Source of the DNA: Candidatus Nanoarchaeia archaeon
GTDB lineage: Archaea > Nanobdellota > Nanobdellia > Woesearchaeales > UBA525
DNA: 64,000 nucleotides
Reading direction: 5' to 3'
Assembly (NCBI GenBank): GCA_028279755.1
Contig: JANQNB010000011.1
Span: 230,711 to 294,710 of the forward strand
Shown here: piece after piece, positions 55,797 to 63,722 of the stretch
How the letters are laid out: the number at the start of each line of letters is the position of its first letter
How positions within the stretch are numbered: position 1 is the first letter of the stretch
Translations under genes and position numbers: made by a program
The notes under the pieces: model-generated
Seen by the model: only the letters and a program-made list of their open reading frames with translations
Databases searched by the model: none
What the model was told of the DNA's origin: nothing

Positions 55797-56555
55797 TCAA
55801 GGGGTCGCCTGTGACCACATTATTTGGAAGAATTGCTTGCAGGAATCAGCTGCTTCTTTGTTCTTTATCCTGATAGTGATTGGGTGTTCGAGGAGCATCA
55901 TGAAGAGCACCGTATCCTTGTATATGTTCAGTTCAGCAAACGTGTTCTGATCGAGGAATCGGATTTCATGGATCTTGCTCTTGAGAAAGTACCCGATCCT
56001 GTCTTCATATCCCCTGACGTTTTCGTTGTAGATTATCTTTATTCTGTATCCTTTTTGATCGACTTTCTTGAAATACTGAGAGAGGAGAATGTTCATCTGT
56101 TCAGGGATTTTCCCCTTGCTGGCGCCAAAAATGTAGTTTTCATCATTCTTTTCTAAGGCATCGGCCACATCGAAGAAGGCGGTTTTGAGTCCTTCCCACC
56201 CGTATAACACTTCGATATCTGTTTTATTGACTGATTCTTTATATTCTGCGAGGAGGGCGGGCAGAATTTCATCGACAATCAGTTCTTCATTGGCTATTTC
56301 ATTTTTCTTTGTTTGTAGGTAGTCTTTCAACCTATTCGGGTTCAAAGCTTGAAAATGAGTCACGCCATTCTTCTTTACGGTCGATATTAATCCTTTTTCT
56401 CGTAATCTATTTGCAACTTCGTACACTTTGGAGGAACTGACACCTGATTTCTTTACAAGATCATTCTTTGTTGTCTCGCCAAGCTGCAATAGTGCCTCGT
56501 AGACCCGTAATTCTCCTTCAGTGAGGCCAATTTGTTTGAGGTTCACAATCTTCAT
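55797..56555 (-). CDS. TrmB family transcriptional regulator
   Basis: Regulator of 252 residues. The N-terminal winged helix (LTEGELRVYEALLQLGETTK, SSSKVYEVANRLREKGLI) is followed by a sensor domain (IYGASKGKIPEQ, FLKSKIHEIRFLDQ, TVLFMMLLEHPITIRIKNK). TrmB proteins bind sugars or other small molecules and repress or activate neighbouring transport or metabolic genes. AT-rich base use here is unlike the neighbours, suggesting a transferred segment. ATG 56555 follows a TTTATAC box at about 56577-56583. Confidence 0.93.
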   Translation of the reverse strand: MKIVNLKQIGLTEGELRVYEALLQLGETTKNDLVKKSGVSSSKVYEVANRLREKGLISTVKKNGVTHFQALNPNRLKDYLQTKKNEIANEELIVDEILPALLAEYKESVNKTDIEVLYGWEGLKTAFFDVADALEKNDENYIFGASKGKIPEQMNILLSQYFKKVDQKGYRIKIIYNENVRGYEDRIGYFLKSKIHEIRFLDQNTFAELNIYKDTVLFMMLLEHPITIRIKNKEAADSCKQFFQIMWSQATP

Positions 56556-56596
56556 TCCATGTTGAGAGATTCTTACTTGTATAAATACTTTACTAT

Positions 56597-56618
56597 GGCA
56601 ACCCCCTTAGGGGGAGCC
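56597..56618. promoter_or_regulatory. CCCCC-TTA-GGGGG hairpin in a divergent promoter region
   Basis: GGC-AA-CCCCC-TTA-GGGGG-A-GCC lies 42 nt upstream of the TrmB ATG and 50 nt upstream of the opposite gene (56668). The perfect 5-bp GC stem stands out against the AT-rich surroundings. It could be an operator or a terminator for reads from either side. Confidence 0.4.
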
Positions 56619-56667
56619 TTATTTTATATAATAGTTATCTCTATTAAGTAGTATCGTAAAGTGTGTA

Positions 56668-57018
56668 ATGACGATGGATGGCAGAAGAAATCCCGGCGGA
56701 GCAAATTTGAGAGAGATTATGCCAATTATAGGAATGGATTTCGCAATCGGAGTAAATTCACTTTTTGGAATAATTTACGGATGTCGTAGTATGGGTGAAA
56801 GGCTTGATCAAACGGCTGCAAAAATCCAACCGTATGTTGGTATAATTGGTGCAGGCGTTGTAGAGTATGGATATCCATTATTATACACATTTGCAATGGC
56901 TACGTTAACGTCTGCTGCAATTAGAATTACTCATAATGCCCTTACGAGTAAGTGCACTTGTGCTGGCTCGATGGATCGGACAGATAATACTACTTTAGAA
57001 GACCGGACAGGTACCTGA
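56668..57018 (+). CDS. Uncharacterised membrane protein, 116 residues
   Basis: AT-rich gene for a protein with two hydrophobic segments (VGIIGAGVVEYGYPLLYTFAM and a weaker one near residues 20-40) and a polar C-terminus with CTCAGSMDRTDNTT. No family recognised. A TTTATATAATAG box at 56624-56635 precedes the ATG. It is divergent from the TrmB gene and could be its target. It has low codon GC relative to neighbours, like trmB, which suggests they arrived together. Confidence 0.6.
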   Translation: MTMDGRRNPGGANLREIMPIIGMDFAIGVNSLFGIIYGCRSMGERLDQTAAKIQPYVGIIGAGVVEYGYPLLYTFAMATLTSAAIRITHNALTSKCTCAGSMDRTDNTTLEDRTGT

Positions 57019-57159
57019 CTTTGACGAACTTCGCCCGGAATGCAATGAGGAGAGTTCAGAAAAACTATATTCCGCGATAGAGGTTCGGAGAATAAATACT
57101 CACTTCATAGTGGTGAATATAAGAAACATTTATAAATGGCTCTTTTTGCCTTTTTTCTC

Positions 57160-58089
57160 ATGGAAGAGCGATCATTGCTGAAGAAGTATTTGCAGACCTT
57201 GGGTATTGTGGAAGTGGCTGCCCTGGCAGGTTCACAAGTAGCAAAAGAGGTTGTAAGCCACTCGCCGCAAGCGCTTGACAAATTGCTCATCGGCGGGGAC
57301 TATGTCGGATCAACTGTCGGCTCAGCCATCCAGCATCTTGTTGCCAATCATGGGAAGTACTTCGCAGACGGAACCCTAGATACGCGACTCGCGGTAGAGG
57401 ATCTGGCCAGGGTTGTGGCAGTAAATATTCCTGTCTGCGCAGCCACCTACAGCATTGTTGCCGCTGCGAATCCCACAGAGACGATCGTGGAAATGACTGG
57501 GAGCGAATCGCTAGCCGCTGTTGCTCAATGGGCTGAAACAGCATTGATCTGGCATACCTTGAATTTCCCAGTGTTTTCGCTCATCCAACAGCAGGAGAGA
57601 TTCGCGTGTGATCCTGGTATTCAAGAGCTTATCGAAGAAGCATCTGTTGACGATTTTAGAGAGGAGTATGGCGTGGTTCCTTTTCAATCAGTCTTGGCTG
57701 GAAGAGGCTGCTGGCCGCCAGAACCTGTCGCAGAAGTATTGGCAATAAGGGAACTTGGTGAGTATTCTCCTGGAAGCGTGAAATACATCTCATCTGGGAT
57801 TCGAAGAGAGCTCTGCGGCGGAAGAGAACACGAGCCGATGGTGGATTTCGCACTCCTCTTTGATCAACGAGGAGAACCGCTCATGGAAATGGTGCGACTG
57901 GGAGATCGTCAAGATACAATAGGCTATCGCGGCCAGGTAGCGAAGATAGGTTTCTTCTATGTAGGTGGCGAACCGGGATCACTTGTGCAAGGATTCAGAG
58001 AGATCAGCAATCTCTACCACAGCGAATACAAGAACCCAGCGAGGAGATTGTGCAAAAAAGTTCCCTTGCTGCGAGACTTGGCTGCATGA
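57160..58089 (+). CDS. Uncharacterised protein, 309 residues
   Basis: Starts MEERSLLKKYLQTLG. The first 150 residues are Ala/Val-rich and helical, with possible membrane-associated segments; the second half is more polar and soluble (FREEYGVVPFQSVLAGRGCWPPEP). A 20-residue motif FALLFDQRGEPLMEMVRLGD follows. No domain recognised. The TTTATAAAT box at 57128-57136 predicts the leaderless ATG at 57160 rather than 57136. The intergenic segment 57019-57159 holds no gene. Confidence 0.75.
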   Translation: MEERSLLKKYLQTLGIVEVAALAGSQVAKEVVSHSPQALDKLLIGGDYVGSTVGSAIQHLVANHGKYFADGTLDTRLAVEDLARVVAVNIPVCAATYSIVAAANPTETIVEMTGSESLAAVAQWAETALIWHTLNFPVFSLIQQQERFACDPGIQELIEEASVDDFREEYGVVPFQSVLAGRGCWPPEPVAEVLAIRELGEYSPGSVKYISSGIRRELCGGREHEPMVDFALLFDQRGEPLMEMVRLGDRQDTIGYRGQVAKIGFFYVGGEPGSLVQGFREISNLYHSEYKNPARRLCKKVPLLRDLAA

Positions 58090-58190
58090 TGAGCAATACA
58101 GCCCAAACTCCATATTGTTCTTTGGACGATTGCTTATATAAATGCGGTGAAACCTTTTTATATCAACTGAAGAACCTTTTGTGTGATTTC

Positions 58191-58679
58191 ATGACGACTG
58201 AGACATATGACAAGTTGATCGCGATTCTTGACGAGAACAATGCTCAATACAGACTCATTGATCATGAGCCTGAAGGTCGTACAGATATTGTCAGTCCGAT
58301 GCGTGGCAATGATGTTTCCCAAGCGGCAAAGTGCATGGTTGTTATGGTAAAGATCACGAAGAAAGTGAAAAAGTATGTTTTGGCTGTTGTGCCTGGAGAC
58401 GCGAAGGTGAATCTGAATGCCATCAAAGACTTATTCAGAGGAATATATGTCTCCTTTGCAACTCCTGAGATCGCTGAGAAGCTGGCAGGCAGCGTTTCCG
58501 GAACAGTACTCCCATTCTCTTTCAACGAAGATCTTGAATTGATAGTGGATCCGAAACTGCTTGAAAATGACGAGCTCTTCTTCAATGCTGCACGTCTCGA
58601 TCGTTCAATGGCTTTAAAGACGAGTGATTACGAAAAACTCACCAAACCACGTCTTGAAAGGATTTCTCTCTATGACTGA
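58191..58679 (+). CDS. YbaK/ProX-type aminoacyl-tRNA deacylase
   Basis: Protein of 162 residues of the YbaK/EbsC superfamily, which clears mischarged aminoacyl-tRNAs (for example Cys- or Ala-tRNA-Pro). Landmarks are YRLIDHEPEGRT, AKCMVVMVKITKK (catalytic Lys region), VLAVVPGDAKVNLN and GSVSGTVLPFSF, IVDPKLLENDELFFNA. I chose ATG 58191, with a TTTTTATAT box about 30 nt upstream; in-frame upstream codons overlap the previous gene. Substrate cannot be assigned. Confidence 0.93.
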   Translation: MTTETYDKLIAILDENNAQYRLIDHEPEGRTDIVSPMRGNDVSQAAKCMVVMVKITKKVKKYVLAVVPGDAKVNLNAIKDLFRGIYVSFATPEIAEKLAGSVSGTVLPFSFNEDLELIVDPKLLENDELFFNAARLDRSMALKTSDYEKLTKPRLERISLYD

Positions 58680-58717
58680 CGCGACCCCTTTCAAACTCAA
58701 TCACAAATAACACCTGC

Positions 58718-59740
58718 TCAGAATCCCAAAGCGGCCCAGTAGACCTTCTGCAGAAGCGAACTATTGCCAACCACATACGTCTCGACCAGCGCGCCAATAA
58801 GAAAGATAGCGATCGCGATCAGGAACAGGTAGTAGTTGTACTGGAACACCTTTTTATGCCGCTTATCGTCGAAGACAAAGGAGAGGAAGTGCAAAGCGCC
58901 AAGGATCACCGCAATCTCAAGCACGCGCGCCACGAGCGGCATGCCAGCAAAGACAGCCTCGAAAAGGATGAAAACGAAGATGAACAGGATGGCAGCGCCC
59001 AGGAAATAATAGATGAAGCGCACCATTGCTTCGCGTTTCGAGACGATGTCGTCGCTCAAGACGCCGCCAGAGATCGCAGCGAGGATATACGCACCACCTT
59101 CGAGCACAAGATGCGGCAAGGTGATGATCAGGATGATCAAGAGGTTCGCGAGCGCGCCATACGCACCGCCATGCCCTGCAGCCTCGAGAGCCCGGAAGCC
59201 GAAGATCGCGCCCCAGGACGAAGCGTTCCAGACAATGAAGAATAAGGCGCCGTCGCCAGCAATCAGGGCGAGGAGAAAGCACGCCAAGAGCACCCACCAG
59301 TTATTGAGGAAGATCGTCAGGAAGGTGTCCATGCTGAAGGCCCCGCCGCGAAGGTTCAGCTCGAGCGCCAATTGCTCACGAAAGACGCTGCTCACGTCAA
59401 AGCCCAGCAAGGGCAGGAAGAAGCTGTACGCAGTGTATGTCAGGTAGATCCCCAGGAATATGATCCCATAGACCTTGATCGCTTTCTCATTATCCCGCCA
59501 GAAGTGCTGCAGCGTGAACCGCTTCTCCTTGAGCTCCTTCTTCTCCTCTTTCTGGAGCAGCTTGTTCAGGTAGGGAATGAGCAATAACGAGGTGATCGCC
59601 ACGCTGACAATGCCGGAATTCGCAGGAAACAACAGCCGGGCGACGATAAGCGCGATCGAACTGTACACCACCGCGAGAATGAAGGCATAGCGCAGCTTCC
59701 GCTCCAGCCAGTCTTCAGGAAAGAGATGCTCAAGGACCAT
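58718..59740 (-). CDS. SpoIIM/DUF95 family membrane protein
   Basis: Membrane protein of 340 residues with seven to eight helices. LNNWWVLLACFLLALIAGDG, ASSWGAIFGF and LPHLVLEGGAYILAAISGG match the stage II sporulation protein M family, which is widespread outside sporulating bacteria. It may act in membrane remodelling or protein-quality tasks; the archaeal role is unknown. An ATTTATAAA box at 59760-59769 lies about 26 nt before the ATG at 59740. Confidence 0.88.
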   Translation of the reverse strand: MVLEHLFPEDWLERKLRYAFILAVVYSSIALIVARLLFPANSGIVSVAITSLLLIPYLNKLLQKEEKKELKEKRFTLQHFWRDNEKAIKVYGIIFLGIYLTYTAYSFFLPLLGFDVSSVFREQLALELNLRGGAFSMDTFLTIFLNNWWVLLACFLLALIAGDGALFFIVWNASSWGAIFGFRALEAAGHGGAYGALANLLIILIITLPHLVLEGGAYILAAISGGVLSDDIVSKREAMVRFIYYFLGAAILFIFVFILFEAVFAGMPLVARVLEIAVILGALHFLSFVFDDKRHKKVFQYNYYLFLIAIAIFLIGALVETYVVGNSSLLQKVYWAALGF

Positions 59741-59790
59741 AGGCTTGTTTTCAGCAGAGTTATTTATAAAACTTTATGAGCACTGGAGAA

Positions 59791-60390
59791 TTACTCACAC
59801 TCGAACACAATCGGGAAGTTCGCTTCAGGCGCGCTCACCCAAACCTTGTTCTCGCGCAAGGTGCCTTCGCGAATGAGGGGCGCATCTGGGAAGTCGCAAC
59901 GCATCTGTTCACCTGGTTCGAGGCGCCAGGTGCCGCAGCTCTCCTCGAAATCGCCGAAATAGGGCTCGTTCGTGTCGATGTTGATCGCTGGCGGGTCTTT
60001 CGCCGCATCATAATTATTCACAAGGATCTTCACTGCAGCCCTGTCAGTCGGTGGCGGGAAGGGGATGTTCCGGGAGAAGTCCCAGGTGATCTCGCCGATG
60101 TTCTTCACGACGATCACGACGCGCTTCCGATCCTGATCACACGAGACAACAGTCACCGCCTTGTTCGTGATGAGATCTTCTACAAGCTGTTCGTCCTCAG
60201 AAAGCTCATCCTCAGGCTCAGTCACTTCAGTCTCTTCGACAATCACGTCGTCCTCGACAACAATTTCAGGCTCGTCGATGACAGCAGGCTCGTCGACAGG
60301 TGTGTCATCAAGCTCAGGCTCAACAACCTCGACCTCAGCGGCGCAGCTGACAAGAAACGCGAGCACCAGCACGAGCACAAACCACTTCAT
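59791..60390 (-). CDS. Lipoprotein with acidic linker and CARDB-like domain
   Basis: Surface lipoprotein of 199 residues: MKWFVLVLVLAFLVSC has a clear lipobox (LVSC). It is followed by a Glu/Asp/Val-rich linker to about residue 75, then a beta domain (VSCDQDRKRVVIVVKNIGE) and Cys in FEESCGTWRLEPGEQMRC. The ATG at 60390 has a TTTAAGAA box about 25 nt upstream. Its partner is unknown; possibly part of the surface layer. Confidence 0.82.
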   Translation of the reverse strand: MKWFVLVLVLAFLVSCAAEVEVVEPELDDTPVDEPAVIDEPEIVVEDDVIVEETEVTEPEDELSEDEQLVEDLITNKAVTVVSCDQDRKRVVIVVKNIGEITWDFSRNIPFPPPTDRAAVKILVNNYDAAKDPPAINIDTNEPYFGDFEESCGTWRLEPGEQMRCDFPDAPLIREGTLRENKVWVSAPEANFPIVFECE

Positions 60391-60427
60391 AGATACCCTA
60401 TTAGTTTCTCTCTTCTTAAAGGTTGTG

Positions 60428-60498
60428 ATGAGCCCAGGACAACCTCGAGCAGAGCTCTCGGAGCCCTGGCCTCATTCGCTTCGCTCATGAGCCCAGGA
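60428..60498 (-). repeat. tRNA-Arg 3'-end duplication with inverted copy
   Basis: ATGAGCCCAGGA at 60487-60498 (3' end of tRNA-Arg, plus strand view) recurs directly at 60428-60439. CCTGG (60465-60469) plus CTCAT (60471-60475) form an inverted copy of the same tRNA end, leaving exactly GAGCGAAGCGA (60476-60486, minus strand) as the loop. Same plan as the tRNA-Thr trailer. Confidence 0.78.
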
Positions 60499-60581
60499 GG
60501 ATTCGAACCCCCGACCTTCCGGTTCCTTCTCGCTTTCGCGAACCGAAGCCGGACGCGCTATCCAGACTGCGCCATGGGCCC
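60488..60581 (-). tRNA. tRNA-Arg (TCG anticodon) with 19-nt intron
   Basis: Acceptor GGGCCCA/TGGGCTC with one G-T pair, discriminator A, D arm GCGC-AGTCTGGATA-GCGC, anticodon stem TCCGG/CCGGA, T arm GGGGG-TTCGAAT-CCTCC. The anticodon loop CTTCGGA (anticodon TCG) is split after position 37 by a 19-nt intron that folds as TCGC-GAAA-GCGA. Mature length 75 nt. argS is also in the window. Confidence 0.92.
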
Positions 60582-60595
60582 TTGGGAAAGTGTTT

Positions 60596-60671
60596 GTGGG
60601 CTTGACCGAGCGGAGCGAGGGAAACCCACGCGCCCCAGGGTCGCGACGCTGCTAGACTGCGCCATAGGCCC
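60596..60671 (-). pseudogene. Degenerate tRNA 5' half upstream of tRNA-Arg, with hairpin insert
   Basis: The minus strand from 60671 to 60651 reads GGGCCTATGGCGCAGTCTAG, nearly identical to the 5' end of tRNA-Arg (GGGCCCATGGCGCAGTCTGG). The expected anticodon and T arms are missing; instead GTGGGCTT (60596-60603) pairs with AAACCCAC (60622-60629) around GAGCGGAGCGA (60608-60618). Confidence 0.7.
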
Positions 60672-60779
60672 AAGTTGATCTGGAGGGTAGAGCACACAGA
60701 TCGTTTAAAAGCATTGCTACAATGGAGTAATTATTAATCAGTAGTAATAAATATAAATGATGAGTTTCTCATAACAGCC

Positions 60780-61256
60780 ATGCAGCCAATCGACAATCCA
60801 GTCCTCCACCTCATGCTCCTCTTCAGATTGAACTACGGCGACTTAGGAGCTGGCAAGACTCCTTTCGAGAGCCTTGATCAGGGAAGCTTTCACAACGACA
60901 CACAGTACTTCCATGTCAGACAAAATCCGGACAGCCATCTCGACCTTATAGTAGCGCTTCGCAGGACATTCCAATATGTTTGCCGGGAAGACTATGCCGG
61001 CAACAGACAGTACCCCATCGTTGCAGCCAACATAACTACCGGATCTGATGGAGATGCGTATATTCCTGGTATCGTGCAGTTGAGCCTTGGCAAACGGAAA
61101 CGACATGCCGGCATCTTCGTCATCGACGACGGGAGAAGGCAACGATTAGAGGAATTTGTGCAAGAACAGATTCGATGCGGTAAAGTTTACGCTAGATCTT
61201 CTCGAGAGCGATCTCGATCGTCGAAACGCGCACGAGCTTGCCTTCGCGGTTGGTGA
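60780..61256 (+). CDS. Uncharacterised protein, 158 residues
   Basis: No domain recognised. The body (LHLMLLFRLNYGDLG, YVCREDYAGNRQYPIVA, AYIPGIVQLSLGKRKR) is mixed alpha/beta and possibly enzymatic; the C-terminus is Arg/Ser-rich. A TAAATATAAAT box at 60747-60757 supports a leaderless ATG at 60780. It overlaps the convergent alba 3' end by 65 bp, more than the other convergent pairs, so the exact C-terminus may be partly fortuitous. Confidence 0.6.
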   Translation: MQPIDNPVLHLMLLFRLNYGDLGAGKTPFESLDQGSFHNDTQYFHVRQNPDSHLDLIVALRRTFQYVCREDYAGNRQYPIVAANITTGSDGDAYIPGIVQLSLGKRKRHAGIFVIDDGRRQRLEEFVQEQIRCGKVYARSSRERSRSSKRARACLRGW

Positions 61257-61521
61257 ACTCTTCAGAATCAAAGCCGACGTCTTTGATCTTTACCTGGTCC
61301 TGAAGGAAACGCTTCCGCGCAACCTCGACGACATCAACAGCGCGGGAGATGAACTTGCCACGCGCTTTCACAATCACTTCACCCGCTTCCTTGGTGGTGA
61401 ACTGAATCACGACAGAAGTCACATAATTCATGAAGGGCTTGTTGCCGATGAAGATGACGTTATCCTTCATATCGACGCCTTCGGCTGTCTCGTGGTCCAG
61501 TAGTTCCTCGTCGGGTGCCAT
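61192..61521 (-). CDS. albA: DNA/RNA-binding protein Alba
   Basis: Archaeal chromatin protein of 109 residues. The Alba core is NVIFIGNKPFMNYVTSVVIQF followed by EVIVKARGKFISRAVDVVEV and a C-terminal SKP-like strand. Residues before the core (APDEELLDHETAEGVD) are an acidic N-terminal extension. A GAGGTG site precedes the ATG, 13 nt after the S17e stop, so the two share an operon. It coats DNA and may also bind RNA. Confidence 0.95.
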   Translation of the reverse strand: MAPDEELLDHETAEGVDMKDNVIFIGNKPFMNYVTSVVIQFTTKEAGEVIVKARGKFISRAVDVVEVARKRFLQDQVKIKDVGFDSEEFTNREGKLVRVSTIEIALEKI

Positions 61522-61534
61522 TGCACCTCACCCC

Positions 61535-61723
61535 CTACTCGCCGCGCTTCGCCTTCTTCGTCAGATAGCCGGCGAGAATGTTCCTGATCTTCTTGCTGCG
61601 CACCTCAGCGACCTGCGGCAACACCTGCTTGTTCTTCTCAAAGTCCTTTGAGAACTTGTCAGGATGGCGCTTATAGAGTCGATCGCCTGCGCTCTTCACT
61701 GGCTTGGTCTTGATGCGTCCCAT
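61535..61723 (-). CDS. rps17e: Small-subunit ribosomal protein S17e
   Basis: eS17 of 62 residues: MGRIKTKPVKSAGDRLYKRH, DFEKNKQVLPQVAEVRSKKI and RNILAGYLTKKAKR. Size and sequence fit archaeal S17e. A TTTATAAAC box at 61767-61775 and a 24-nt leader precede the ATG at 61723. First gene of an S17e-Alba operon. Confidence 0.95.
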   Translation of the reverse strand: MGRIKTKPVKSAGDRLYKRHPDKFSKDFEKNKQVLPQVAEVRSKKIRNILAGYLTKKAKRGE

Positions 61724-61834
61724 AGTCGTTTCTCGTGATGTCCTATGGTGCGCGAACGCTCGGACGTTTATAAAGCTTGTGTCACGGCAAAAACTGACGC
61801 CAGGTTTATAAATGACACTGGCTTGTCTTAAGCT

Positions 61835-62365
61835 ATGAACACCCGCACCATCCATCTCTCCTTCGCTCTCGTCAGCATCATCTCGCTCGCGCTCGTCCTC
61901 TGGAGCTTTCGGCAAGGCTTCAATCTCTCAGGGATCGCGATCACGATCGGCCTGCTCGCCTTCTTCTGGTACTGGGCAGCGAGCAAGCAGCCGCGAACGA
62001 GCGTCATCATCGCGAGCCAGGCGCTCATCCTGCTGGACGCGCTGGGCAACGGGTTCAGCCTGTACAGCACGAGCATTGCTGGCATCACGTACGACAGCTA
62101 TATGCACCTCATTGCTGCATTCGTCGCGGCACTCCTGGCGCTGGCATATTTTGGGAGAAGAAAGCACGCTGTGCTGTATACAGGTCTTGTTGTTTTTGGT
62201 TTAGGCCTTGGCGTTGAAGTGGTTGAAATTCTTGACAAGCTCGTTTTGGGCAGCGGCTTCGCAGAATGCGCAGACCTCGTCTGCCATTATTGGCAGGACA
62301 CGATCAAGGATCTGATCAACGACGCGCTCGGCATCGGGTTCGCGCTCATTTCTTCGAGATCCTGA
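61835..62365 (+). CDS. DUF2238-like membrane protein
   Basis: Membrane protein of 176 residues with about five helices. The C-terminal part has DTIKDLINDALGIGFALI and an earlier ITYDSYMHLIAAFVAALLAL, similar to the conserved residues of the DUF2238/YjdF group. A TTTATAAAT box at 61806-61814 gives a leaderless ATG at 61835. It overlaps the 3' end of the convergent CNNM gene by 20 bp. Function unknown. Confidence 0.8.
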   Translation: MNTRTIHLSFALVSIISLALVLWSFRQGFNLSGIAITIGLLAFFWYWAASKQPRTSVIIASQALILLDALGNGFSLYSTSIAGITYDSYMHLIAAFVAALLALAYFGRRKHAVLYTGLVVFGLGLGVEVVEILDKLVLGSGFAECADLVCHYWQDTIKDLINDALGIGFALISSRS

Positions 62366-63578
62366 CGCTCTCGATGCGGTGCTGCCTGACCTTCTCGATC
62401 TTGTAATGCCAATGCCCGGCATCAATCGTGTCGCGCTCTTTCGGTACGCGCCCGAGCTTTTTCATGAGAAAACCCGCCAGGGTGTCATAATCATCTTTCT
62501 CCGGTATGTGGAAGTTGTACTTCCCGTTGAGGTCGCTGATCGTCGCCTTGCCCGGGATGACGAAGACGTCCTTGTCGATCCGCTTCACCGGATCCTCGTG
62601 CTTGTCCCGCTCGTCGTAGATCTCGCCGACCAGCTCCTCGAGCACGTCCTCGACCGTGACCACGCCGATGAACAGGCCATGCTCGTCGACGACAATGCCC
62701 AATTGGCGTTTCTTCCGCTGGAAATCGCGGAGAACCGAGTCTGTCTTCTTGCTCTCCGGGACAAAGATGGCTTTCTGCATCAGCGCCTTGAGGCTCATCT
62801 CCTGCTTCCCCTCGTGCACAGCTTTCAGCAAGTGAGTGACGAGCACGATGCCTTTCATCGCGTCCATCTTCCGGTTGTAGACAGGGACGCGGCTGTATCC
62901 TTTCTCCAATACTTCTTCGATGACATCGCCGACCTTGCGGTGCATCTCGAGGCAGTAGACATCCAAGCGCGGCGTCATGACTTCCGCAACACTGGTGTCG
63001 TCGAGCTCAAGCACTTTCTGGATCATCTCACGCTCGCGTTTCTTCAACGAGCCGTCCTCTTCGCTCGCCTGGACGATATCGCGCACCTCTTCTTCAGTGA
63101 TCCGTTCCGGTTCCGGTTCGCCGAACATGCGCGTGAACACGCGGCTGATCCCGTCGATGACGATGATGACCGGGGTGAGCAGCCATTGCAGGCCGTACAG
63201 TATCGGAGTGATGGCGAGACTCATGGCCTTGCGATGATTAACTGCCAGGCTCTTGGGTATGATCTCGCCGAAGAGCAGCACGAGAAACGTGGTCACGCCG
63301 GTCGCGATGCCGACTCCGACATTGCCAAACACGTCAATGGCTAACTTTGTCGCGATCGCCGCTGCGCCGATATTCACCAGGTTGTTGCCGATCAGGATGG
63401 TCTCGAGCAGCTTGTGCGGGTTGGACTTCAGCTTTGCCAGCATCTCCGCGTTCCGTTTTTTCTGCTTGACCATGCGATCGATCTGCAGCCTGCTGAGGCT
63501 CATGGTCGCGATCTCCGCGCCAGAGAAGAACCCTGACAGGAAGAGGAGAACGAGGAAGATGATGATGGTCGCGAGCAT
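62346..63578 (-). CDS. CNNM/CorC (HlyC-CorC) family transporter-associated protein
   Basis: Protein of 410 residues with the CNNM layout: a DUF21 membrane domain (FFSGAEIATMSLSRLQIDRM, GNNLVNIGAAAIATKLAI, LLFGEIIPKSLAVNH), a CBS pair (VMTPRLDVYCLEMHRKV, LGIVVDEHGLFIGVVTVEDVLEELVGEI) and a C-terminal CorC_HlyC domain (FVIPGKATISDLN). Such proteins act in Mg2+ or Co2+ efflux. A second Mg2+ system besides MgtE. A TATAAAAAG box at about 63617-63626 precedes the ATG at 63578. Confidence 0.95.
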   Translation of the reverse strand: MLATIIIFLVLLFLSGFFSGAEIATMSLSRLQIDRMVKQKKRNAEMLAKLKSNPHKLLETILIGNNLVNIGAAAIATKLAIDVFGNVGVGIATGVTTFLVLLFGEIIPKSLAVNHRKAMSLAITPILYGLQWLLTPVIIVIDGISRVFTRMFGEPEPERITEEEVRDIVQASEEDGSLKKREREMIQKVLELDDTSVAEVMTPRLDVYCLEMHRKVGDVIEEVLEKGYSRVPVYNRKMDAMKGIVLVTHLLKAVHEGKQEMSLKALMQKAIFVPESKKTDSVLRDFQRKKRQLGIVVDEHGLFIGVVTVEDVLEELVGEIYDERDKHEDPVKRIDKDVFVIPGKATISDLNGKYNFHIPEKDDYDTLAGFLMKKLGRVPKERDTIDAGHWHYKIEKVRQHRIESVRISKK

Positions 63579-63722
63579 CGCTGCACTACACCCCTGTTCC
63601 TGAATACATACACGCCCTTTTTATAGTTTTGGACTCCATTAGGCCAACAGGCTCGAGAATCATCTTATAGTGGCAAATCAAGAGAGGTATTTATATAGCC
63701 TGCGATGCTTCCCGGCAGTACA

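Noticed and set aside
60651..60671. A second complete tRNA gene
   Set aside because: Only the first ~20 nt match a tRNA; no workable anticodon stem, T arm or acceptor 3' strand follows, so I call it a remnant.
62379..63344. Plus-strand frame of 321 codons
   Set aside because: Antisense of the CNNM gene, whose DUF21 and CBS motifs are unmistakable.
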